A program made the translations under genes and the position numbers. The notes under the pieces are model-generated. The model was given only the letters and a program-made list of their open reading frames with translations, ran no database searches and was not told the DNA's origin. DNA of 64,000 bases from CAVOJV01 sp963696325 (GTDB taxonomy: Bacteria > Pseudomonadota > Gammaproteobacteria > Competibacterales > Competibacteraceae). Every line of letters begins with the position of its first letter. The stretch's first letter is position 1. Shown here one piece after another: positions 46,225 to 54,259 of the stretch. Location: NCBI GenBank assembly GCA_963696325.1, contig CAVOJV010000053.1:50734-114733 (forward strand). The letters run 5' to 3'.

Positions 46225-47383
46225 ATGAACCACCGCGAGCGGACACTGGCGATCCTGAACTACCAACCCTACGACCGGCTACCGGTCGTGCATTTCGGCT
46301 GCTGGACCGAGACGCTGGAGAAGTGGGCGGCCGAGGGACACATCACCAAGGCGCAGGCGGCCGGCTGGGCGACAACAACGCCATCGACCGCGTTCTCTGC
46401 GACCGCTTGGGCTTCGACTTCGGCTGGGGCGCCGTCTTCGGCCCGCTCTTGGGCCTGCAGCCAGGCTTTCGCCGCCGGGTGGTGGCCTGCTTCCCCGATG
46501 GCTCGCGCCATGTGCTCGACCTGGATGGCGCCATCGTACTGGAGAAGCCTGATATCGTCTCGATTCCCTCGGAAATCGATCACCTGCTGAAGGGCCGCGC
46601 CGAGTGGGAGCGGATCTTCCGGCCCCGGCTGCGCTACAGCGACCGGCGCCTCGTCAGGGCTAAGGTCAACACCGACGGCCGGACGCTGCGCTTCGACTGC
46701 GGGCGGGCGGGAGTACCTGCTGGCCGAGGAGCCGACATTCCCGCGCGGCCTGTGGTGCGGCAGCCTGTTCGGCGTCATCCGCAACTGGCTGGGCGTCGTC
46801 GGACTGAGCTACCTCACCGCGGACGACCCGGCGCTGCTGGCGGAGATGATCGAGACGGTGGCCGAGCTCGGTCTATCAGGGCACGGCCGCGGCGCTGGCA
46901 ACGGGCATCGCCTTCGACTACGGCCACTTCTGGGAGGACATCTGCTTCAAGAATGGCCCGCTGGTGAATCCGCGCCTGTTCGCCAAGCTGGTCGGCCCGC
47001 ATTATCGGCGCATCACACGGCTGCTGCACGACCACAGCATCGGCATCATCTCACTGGACTGCGACGGCATGATCGACAAGCTGCTGCCGATCTGGCTCGA
47101 AAACGGCGTCAACACGATGTTCCCCATCGAGGTCGGCACGTGGCACGCCAGCATTTCGCCGTGGCGGGCGCAGTACGGCCGGGAGCTGCGGGGCGTGGGC
47201 GGCATGGATAAGAAAGTCTTCGCCTACGACTATGCGGCGATCGATGCCGAGGTCGAGCGGCTCAAGCCGCTGGTGGCGCTGGGCGGCTACATCCCCTGCC
47301 CGGACCACCGCATCCCACCCGATGCGAAGTGGGAAAACGTGCAGTACTACTGCGAACGGATGCGGCGTGTTTTCTCGCCATGA
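46225..47383 (+). pseudogene. URO-D superfamily protein, three frameshifts
   Basis: The gene begins MNHRERTLAILNYQPYDRLP, a typical start for this family, and ends DHRIPPDAKWENVQYYCERM. Between them the frame changes near 46,365, 46,710 and 46,870. All parts are recognisable, including DYGHFWEDICFKNGPLVNP and SLDCDGMIDKLLP. Members bind cobalamin-dependent methyl-transfer partners or have unknown roles next to glycosidases in Chloroflexota. Corrected length is about 385 residues. Confidence 0.7.
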
Positions 47384-47439
47384 GGCAGGTGCGCACTCAG
47401 TCAAAAGCGCACTCATTAGCTCAACACATGGGAGTGATA

Positions 47440-49304
47440 ATGTCCACCTTGCCCACCTTGCTACCTGCGCCTCGCGAGATGCGGCCGGCGGCCGACGGGT
47501 ATGAATTGGCCGATCACCGCTTGATCGTGCTCGACAGCGCCGCGCCGCAAACGCTGCTGTTCAGTGCGCGCCGCTTGCAGGCGGCGCTGCGCACCCAACG
47601 CGGTCTGACCTGGGAGATCGTGGCCGGCGCATGCTGCGCCGCAGAGTGAAATCGGCATCAGACTCAGCGTTGCACCGGGTAGTATGCGTCACCCGCAAGG
47701 CTACAGTCTCACGATCACAGCCAACGGCATCTGGGCGGTGGCAGCCACACCAGCGGGCATCTTCTATGCCATCTGCACGCTTACGCAGCTTATCGAATCG
47801 AGCGCTTCCGCGCTCCCGAGCCTGCTCATCCAGGATTGGCCCGACTTCGCCGCCCGCGGGCGTCATGTTGGACATCAGCCGCGACCGTGTGCCGACACTG
47901 ACCACATTGTATAACCTGGTTGATCTATTGGCGTCGTGGAAGATCAACCAGTTTCAGCTTTATACCGAACACACCTTTGCCTACCGTAACCATCCCGAAG
48001 TCTGGGCCGAGGCATCGCCACTGACGGGCGAAGAGATCCTGGCGCTGGACGCCTACTGCGGGGAGCGCTTCATCGAGTTGGTCCCGAACCAAAACTCGTT
48101 CGGACATATGGCGCCCTGGCTCAGGTTCCCGCGCTACCAGGCCATCGGAGAGCTTACCGGAAGCTGGGTCACGCCGTGGGGTGAGATCCAGCAGGGTGGG
48201 TTCAGCCTGTGTCCCGGCGATCCAGCCAGCCTTGAACTGATGCGGAGCCTCTACGACGAGCTTCTGCCGCATTTTTCCAGCCAGTTGTTCAACATCGGCG
48301 CAGACGAGACGTTCGATGTGGGACAGGGCCGCAGCGCCGAAGCATGTGAGGCTTTGGGGCGAGGCCGTGTTTATCTCGATTTTCTCCTCAAGATCTACCG
48401 TGAAGTTCAGGCGCGGGGACGTACGATGCAATTTTGGGGCGACATCATCATCCAACACCCGGAGCTGATCAGTGAGTTACCGCGCAACATCATTGCTCTG
48501 GAGTGGGGCTACGAAGCGGACCATCCTTTCGATGCGCACGGCGCACAATTCGCAGCGGCTGGCATCCCGTTCTACGTTTGTCCTGGCACAGGCTCGTGGC
48601 GCACCCTTGCCGGCCGCACGGACAGCGTCCTGGGCAATCTGCGTAACGCGGCCGAGAACGGCTTGAAGCACGGCGCGGTCGGTTATCTGACTACCGACTG
48701 GGGTGATTTGGGTCACTGGCAGCCTTTGCCGGTGAGTTATCTTGGTTTTGCCTACGGCGCGGCCGCTTCATGGACTTGCGAGACGCTGTCCAATCTGGAT
48801 TTCACGTCAGCCCTCAGCCGCTACGCGTTCGGTGATCCCACCGGCACGTTGGGCAGCATCGCTTTCGATCTCGGCAATGTCCACCAGGTAACGGCCGTCA
48901 CCCTGTTCAACTCGACGATCTTCTTCGAACTGCTCCGTGCTTCCCCGGAGTCGATCACAGGGATCGATGGCTTGACCGAGGCTGGACTGCGCCGGGCGCT
49001 GGACGCCATCGATGCCGTGATGGCGCGCTGGCCGCAGTCCCGGTCGGCACGGCCCGACGCCCAACTCATCCAGCGGGAATATGCTTGGGTGGCCGACATG
49101 ATGCGGCATGCCTGCCGCCGAGGCCTGTGGGCGCTGCACGGCGCCTCGATGCATTCGTCTGAAAACTCAGGACTGATGCAGGATCTCGACCGCTTGATGG
49201 CCGACTGCCGCGGACTTTGGCTGACGCGCAGCCGGCCCGGTGGTCTGGCCGACAGCGTAGCGCGGCTGGGGCAGGTGCGACGGACTTACCAGGAAACCGC
49301 TTGA
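47440..49304 (+). pseudogene. GH20-like beta-N-acetylhexosaminidase, frameshifted
   Basis: Start ATG 47440 follows GGGAG at a good distance. MSTLPTLLPAPREMRPAADG opens the N-terminal domain; the frame changes near 47,640 and 47,865, after which 440 residues read without interruption. The catalytic Asp-Glu pair is in NIGADETFDVGQG, and LVPNQNSFGHM is also typical. It hydrolyses terminal N-acetylhexosamines. No signal peptide is seen, so it probably acts in the cytoplasm on imported sugars. Total about 620 residues when corrected. Confidence 0.75.
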
Positions 49305-50006
49305 GACGAGCGCAAGTCTTCGCTCTGGCCGCACTCGGGGCGGGTCAGAACGGTTGGCAATCTTCGCCCCACACCAAGACCCCAATCGGTGCAGCAACGG
49401 TCAGAAAGTCGCTGTGAGGATCTACTTTGGCCGGCCACTGTTGTTAACAGTTCGCCTTGCGGCGGGTTCGCGAGGATCTGTATGCACACCTGACAGGCCG
49501 GTCGGCGGACGCGGCGGGCCTGGAAACAACTTGATGATTTCGCTCGGCACAACCGGATTGCTCACCCTCACCACCCACCGGCTGGAGAGCGCCGCGGCCG
49601 GCCCGCATTTTGCAGCCGCCTCCGCGGATGATACCCGGTCAACTGAGAAAGAAGGTGCCGTGCTCTGGGCGGCGAACGTGCTGGCATGCGGCCAGCTCCT
49701 CGCCTGGTTCCGGGGGATGCTGGGACCGGCTGTGTGGCTGTCGGAGGGCTACAAGATCATGATCAGCAGAATAACCGGTGGACCGATCATCGCGCGATCG
49801 TGGGCGTGTACCGCAGTCCCGATGACAAAACCACCCGGTTCGCCCTATGGCCTGTGGCTACCGCTCATCGAGAGGACTGAGCGGCACAAGAGTTGTGCCA
49901 TTCACCGCCTCTGCGCTATGACTACCTTACCTTCGCTCATCATAGCGCCCGGTGAACAGCGCCTAAGTGGCCGCCAGCCGTGTCCTCGTCTCCGACGGTT
50001 TCACTT
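49305..50006 (+). other. Degraded region, possibly a sugar-kinase (FGGY) remnant
   Basis: A frame from 49,354 is open but has no family character overall. Around 49,530-49,730 the translation LMISLGTTGLLTLTTHRLES then AANVLACGQLLAWFRGMLG resembles the C-terminal ATP-binding domain of FGGY kinases (xylulokinase-like). Nothing before or after extends the match, so I regard it as a broken fragment at best. Confidence 0.25.
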
Positions 50007-50262
50007 CGGCGTCGTGAGTTCCTCCCAGGCCCAACCGCCGGCTTCCATGGCCTCGATGCTGCTCAACAGGACTCTGCCCGCCGGCAGCTTGTAGCGCGCC
50101 TCGAACAGGATCATCTGCTGTTTGCGCCGCGCCTCCTCGTGGTAGAGCACCAGCGCCAGCCGGCCGCACAGCTCCAGGCTCTTGGCCCACTTGGCGACCA
50201 CGCCGTGGAAACCTCCCGCTGCACCTCGACCGGCCACAATTCGCCGCTCAGAATGAACGCCA
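50007..50262. repeat. 256-bp direct repeat, left copy
   Basis: Matches 51,719-51,976 in the same orientation with few differences. A 12-bp sequence GCGTCGTGAGTT occurs at its left edge (50,009) and again at 50,301, just before the ATPase promoter. Confidence 0.85.
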
Positions 50263-50263
50263 T
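50007..50263 (-). pseudogene. Copy 1 of duplicated nuclease-like C-terminal domain, with own start
   Basis: A minus-strand start (complement of 50,261-50,263) with GAGGAG upstream reads MAFILSGELWPVEVQREV; the frame then breaks near 50,205 and continues VVAKWAKSLELCGRLALVLY to a stop at 50,001. The same domain is the end of the larger protein at 51,713-52,877. About 256 bp are repeated at high identity. It may be a free-standing copy or a duplication scar. Confidence 0.65.
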
Positions 50264-50310
50264 ACTGTCTCCTCCTCAGTCTGCGTACACCCTGTATCCA
50301 GCGTCGTGAG

Positions 50311-50361
50311 TTGAGATCGTATGATTCTCAATGTTGACTGTAAGAAAAATAGGAGTAAAAT
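50311..50361 (+). promoter_or_regulatory. Promoter and inverted repeat upstream of the DUF4143 ATPase
   Basis: TTGACT (50,334-50,339), 16 bases, TAAAAT (50,356-50,361) form a good sigma-70 promoter. TTGAGA and TCTCAA, 9 bases apart, form an inverted repeat at 50,311-50,331 just upstream. Confidence 0.55.
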
Positions 50362-50391
50362 ACAACCAACCTGTAATCTCCGAGGTGACGT

Positions 50392-51642
50392 ATGGCAAGA
50401 ATGATCTTCAGGCGCGCGGTGGTGGACGAGATCGAGCGTTACCTGCACACCGATGACGTAATCGTGCTGCACGGCGCGCGCCAGGTCGGCAAGACCAGCA
50501 TCCTGATGTATCTCCAGGATCAGCTCGCGGCGCAGGGCCAGCGGACGACTTATCTCGACCTGGAGGACAGCCGCCTGGTGGCCGTCCTGGATCGCGGCGT
50601 CGAGGAGTTCCTGCGCTATCTGCAGGAGGAGGGCGCCGACCTGACCGCAGCCAAGGCGGGCGGCAAGCTCTTCGTGCTAATTGACGAGGTGCAGTACCTC
50701 GCCAATCCATCCTCTTTCATGAAGCTGATCGCCGATCACCATCGCTATCTCAAGCTAATCGTCTCCGGCTCTTCCAGCTTCGAGATGAAGAGCAAGTTCC
50801 GCGATTCGCTGGTGGGGCGCACGGTGGACTTCGAGATCTACCCGCTCTCGTTTCGGGAGATGCTGGCCTTCCGCGAGGTGCCCTTCACACCCAGTTCGAC
50901 CTTCACCGAAAAGAAGACACTAGAGCTGCAGGCCCTCTACGTCGAATACGCGCTGTACGGCGGCTACCCCAAGATCGTCCTGACGCCCGAAGTTGACATG
51001 AAGGAGCGCTACCTCCAACAGATCATTGACACCTATGTGCGCAAAGATATCCGCGACCTGGCGGAGATTCGGGACGTGACCAAGTTCAACCGTCTGCTGG
51101 AAGCGCTGGCGAGTCAAAGCGGCGGCTTGCTGAATATCGCAGAGTTGAGCAACACCTGCGCCCTGGCGCGGCCGTCGGTCGAGCGTTACCTCTTCTTGCT
51201 GGAGCAGACCTACATCATCCGGCTCGTGCGGCCGTTCTCCCGCAACTTGCGCTCGGAGATCTCCAAGATGCCCAAGGTCTTCCTCTGCGACACTGGACTG
51301 ATGCAGATGCTCTGGCTGAAACGCTTGCAGCGCGAGGTGGTCGGGCCGGTCTTCGAGACGAGCATCTACGTGGAGCTGCTCAAGCGCTACGGCAGCCAAC
51401 AGGTGGGTTACTGGCGGACGGCCGACGGGCGGGAGATTGACTTCGTCGTGCGCCAGCCCGAGACTACCTTGCTGATCGAGGCCAAACTCACCTTCCCGCA
51501 CGGAATCCCGGCTGCGTTACGCGCGATCCCCAACGCCGCTGAGACGTCGACGCCGGGTGAGGTTGAGGACTATCGCGTGGTGGGCTTGTATGGCATCCCC
51601 AGTGAGGAACGAATGGTGTTCCCCTGGCAGCTTTACGCTTGA
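50392..51642 (+). CDS. DUF4143-family AAA ATPase
   Basis: A 416-residue protein of the AAA_14/DUF4143 family. Walker A is HGARQVGKTSIL, Walker B LFVLIDEVQYL, with LIVSGSSSFEMKSK as sensor region; the C-terminal domain is nuclease-like with GREIDFVVRQPETTLLIEAK. GAGG precedes the ATG at a proper distance. The family is abundant in archaea, Chloroflexota and Bacteroidota and its role is unknown, though defence or mobility is often proposed. It is intact while most neighbours are broken, and is flanked by a 256-bp direct repeat. Confidence 0.85.
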   Translation: MARMIFRRAVVDEIERYLHTDDVIVLHGARQVGKTSILMYLQDQLAAQGQRTTYLDLEDSRLVAVLDRGVEEFLRYLQEEGADLTAAKAGGKLFVLIDEVQYLANPSSFMKLIADHHRYLKLIVSGSSSFEMKSKFRDSLVGRTVDFEIYPLSFREMLAFREVPFTPSSTFTEKKTLELQALYVEYALYGGYPKIVLTPEVDMKERYLQQIIDTYVRKDIRDLAEIRDVTKFNRLLEALASQSGGLLNIAELSNTCALARPSVERYLFLLEQTYIIRLVRPFSRNLRSEISKMPKVFLCDTGLMQMLWLKRLQREVVGPVFETSIYVELLKRYGSQQVGYWRTADGREIDFVVRQPETTLLIEAKLTFPHGIPAALRAIPNAAETSTPGEVEDYRVVGLYGIPSEERMVFPWQLYA

Positions 51643-51712
51643 GCGGGCGAAAGGAGCAACCGCTGCGCCATGATGCAGCGGCTGCTCACACCCACACAGA
51701 TGCTCGCTATCC

Positions 51713-52877
51713 CTATCGCGGCGTCGTGAGCTCCTCCCAGGCCCAACCGCCCGACTTCCATGGCCTCGATGCTGCTCAGCAGGATGCTGCCCACCGGCAG
51801 CTTGTAGCGCGCCTCGAACAGGATCATCTGCTGCTTCCGCCGCGCCTCCTCGTGGTAGAGCACCAGCGCCAGCCGGCCGCACAGCTCCAGGCTCTTGGCC
51901 CACTTGGCGACCACGCGCGGGGAAACCTCCCGCTGCACCTCGACCGGCCACACTTCGCCTCTCAGGGTGAACGCCAGGTCCGGCTCGGCGCGGGCGCGCC
52001 AGGGCTCGTCTTCGGCGGCCAGGACGGCCCCCGGCTCGGTCTCGACCGCGTAACCGGCCGCAGCGAGATGGTGACGCCGTCTCCAGCACCGCGATGCCGT
52101 GGCTGACCGACTTGTGCCGCCGCGCGGCCACGGCGATCTCCGACTCGACCGGCTCCTGGCCGAAAGCGGCCTGGCACCACTGCCGGCCCGTGGGGGTGAG
52201 CTGCACCAGCCGTCGCGTGCCGCCCGCCTTGTAGGCCCAGGTGACGGGTTTGCCGTGCTGTTCGTAGTCGGCCAGCAGCTCGCGCTCGGCCAGCCGGTTG
52301 ACCGCGTTGCGCACCGTGTTGGCGTTGCCGGTCAGGCCGTCTGTCCAGCACCCGCTCGACGATGCGCCAGACGCGGCCCAGGCCCTCGATCGCCATCAGG
52401 CGCAAGATCTCGCGCTGGATGCCCGACTCGACGGTGATCTTCTGCGCCGGCAGCACCAGCGAGGTGGCGGCCGGCCGGCGGGCCAGGTTGGCGCGCGCCT
52501 GCGCCAGTTCGTGCTCCAACGCCGCCATCCGCTTGGCCGTTTCCTGCTGCTCGCGCTCGAGTTTGGCGCGCTGCAACCGCACTGCCGCCAGTTCGCCTTC
52601 CAGCTGCGTCGGTGAGTTCATCCAGCTCATCGGCCCAGCGCCAGGCCCGCTCCAGATCCGCCAGCAGGCTGGCCGCGATGCCGACCAGCACCTTGCCGGC
52701 GTAGGGGCGGACGGCCGGCTTCATCGTGCGGTGGAACCGTCCCACCAGGTCATCCCGCCACGCGCGCCAGACGGACCGCCGGCTCCGGTCACACCGGCTG
52801 CGGCTGGCGGCGAGCCTGCTCACGGTCTCAGCCAACGTTTCGAGTTCCCGCGTGGTCACTGCCGACGATTTGCCCAA
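51713..52877 (-). pseudogene. Replication-relaxation-like protein, multiple frameshifts
   Basis: Starts at a TTG (complement of 52,875-52,877) with CGGAGG six bases upstream. The N-terminus GKSSAVTTRELETLAETVSR leads to a coiled coil (ERAWRWADELDEL, then QLEGELAAVRLQRAKLE in another frame), a winged helix (IQREILRLMAIEGLGRVW; RNAVNRLAERELLADYEQ) and a C-terminal nuclease-like domain (VWPVEVQREVSPRVVAKWAK). Frames change near 52,610, 52,340, 52,050 and 51,760. The layout resembles replication-relaxation/mobilisation proteins of plasmids. Corrected length about 385 residues. Confidence 0.6.
51719..51976. repeat. 256-bp direct repeat, right copy
   Basis: Second copy of the 50,007-50,262 repeat, inside the 3' part of the replication-relaxation-like gene. 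The two copies enclose the ATPase gene and its promoter. Confidence 0.85.
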
Positions 52878-53336
52878 AGCGAACCTCCGTGCTATCCTCC
52901 AACTCACTGATTGCGGGAGGGCGTGCGAGCTACCGCTCGCATTCCCGCAGACGTACCCGTGCCGGCGCCAGGCATACCCGTCCTGAAAGGCCCATCGGCC
53001 TGCCGGCGCGTGGGGTGACCGCAACTGTGCCAGACCAGGCCCCGCCACTCCGGTGGGGCCTGGTCGCGTCTCCCACCGGCCAACCATTCACCGCCCCGGT
53101 GATCCGCCAGAGAGAGAAGGTCAGGGATTCGGCGCGGTGAATGGAGGCGCACCCTCGCCTTGCCCATCGGAGCTTGGCGCACACAAAGCATACCCATAAA
53201 GAAGAGGGTGAGCGCCTTGGCGGCCGATTTGTGGGCGGCGGGGCGCGATTTGTGAGCGCGCGGCGGGTGCGCCGGTTTATGGCTGCCAGAAACCGGATAC
53301 CATTTCTGGCTGCGGAAAAATCGGCGCAAGTTGCGC
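52878..53336. other. Non-coding region with a strong hairpin
   Basis: No credible gene on either strand. At 53,033-53,065 GACCAGGCCCC and GGGGCCTGGTC make a perfect 11-bp stem; TGCGAG/CTCGCA near 52,923 is a weaker one. There is no T-tract, so a terminator is uncertain. The leader of the minus-strand gene at 52,877 must lie here. Confidence 0.4.
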
Positions 53337-53826
53337 TCACGTTGCCCCCAACCGGACTTCGGCTGGCGGCTCTGGCGGCACCGAGCCGCCCCACGACCAG
53401 CTCGCCCAGGTCTCGGGCAACCTGGCCGCTGGCTCCGGCGGCGATTCGACACCCCAAGCCTCCCCACGCTGGCTGGCCGTCTGGGGCCTGGCGAGTTGCG
53501 CCTCCAACTCCGCCACGCGCTGGCGCGCCGCGGCCAGGTCACGGCTCAGCTCTTCGACCCGCCGTTGCGCGTCCGCCAGCCTGGCGGCAAGCTCGCCGTT
53601 CCTTTGCCTTTCAGCAGCGAGCTCCGCCTGCAAGGCAGATGTGTCGGCCTCGAGCAGACGGTTGGGCTTTCAACGCCTGCCAGGTCTCGTACCCCAGCAG
53701 CACCCCCGCCGGTTTGCGGCGGCGCAGCGCGATGATCACCGGTTCCCCGGTCTGGCGCGCCGTCGCCAACGTAGCCCGGAAGCTGCTGAGGATCTCCCGC
53801 ACCCCAAGAATCTTCGGCTCAGCCAT
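53337..53826 (-). pseudogene. Phd/YefM-like antitoxin with coiled-coil tail, frameshifted
   Basis: Starts MAEPKILGVREILSSFRATL, with IIALRRRKPAGVLLGYETWQ in the Phd/YefM fold (about 1-65). After a frame change near 53,665 it continues LLEADTSALQAELAAERQRN and a long heptad-type helix (RRVEELSRDLAAARQRVAEL), ending at 53,337. No RelE or Doc toxin gene is adjacent. The coiled coil is unusual for an antitoxin and suggests partner binding or oligomerisation. Confidence 0.6.
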
Positions 53827-53854
53827 GTCAGGGTCCTTTCCCAGGTTCAGGGCG

Positions 53855-54000
53855 ATGTATGAACATGCGCCAGGCACGAACCCTTTGGCCGATGTTTATA
53901 CATCGCCGCAACGTTCAAACAACGGTGTCTCGGGCGCCACGCTACCCGCCGAGCGATGTTTGAACATCCTGCTGCCCACGTACACATGATGTTCAAACAT
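53855..54000. repeat. Cluster of ATGTnnnnACAT palindromes (iteron- or operator-like)
   Basis: ATGTATGAACAT (53,855), ATGTTTATACAT (53,892), CGTTCAAACAACG (53,912), ATGTTTGAACAT (53,956) and ATGTTCAAACAT (53,989) share ATGT-4-ACAT symmetry; the last two are exact reverse complements. Related TACAT/GTATG words recur at 54,117-54,130 and 54,209-54,235. They fill the gap between the Phd-like and primase genes. Confidence 0.65.
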
Positions 54001-54259
54001 TCCGGCGTCTGCCTGCCCTCAACCCGCCCGGTAGGAGCCGGTGCACAATCGCCCTCGCTCGGAAGCGCGCCAGTCGAGGGCCGCGAGGAGCTGACCCACA
54101 GCCGGATCGGCCTCGGCATGTATGATGTATGATCCTGTAGGGTTGCCCATATTAAGCCTCCACGCGCAATCGATCCCGCGATCAAGTTGGCTCAACTAGG
54201 GAAAAGACCATACATGACCGTACATCCATACATGCCGGTTGACCCACTGTGGACCGCAT

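Noticed and set aside
52904..53542. Arg/Pro-rich 212-codon minus-strand frame
   Set aside because: Low-complexity composition, no start signal, and it overlaps the coiled-coil gene in another frame.
53855..54000. CRISPR-like repeats near the primase gene
   Set aside because: Units are 12-bp palindromes in both orientations with irregular spacing.
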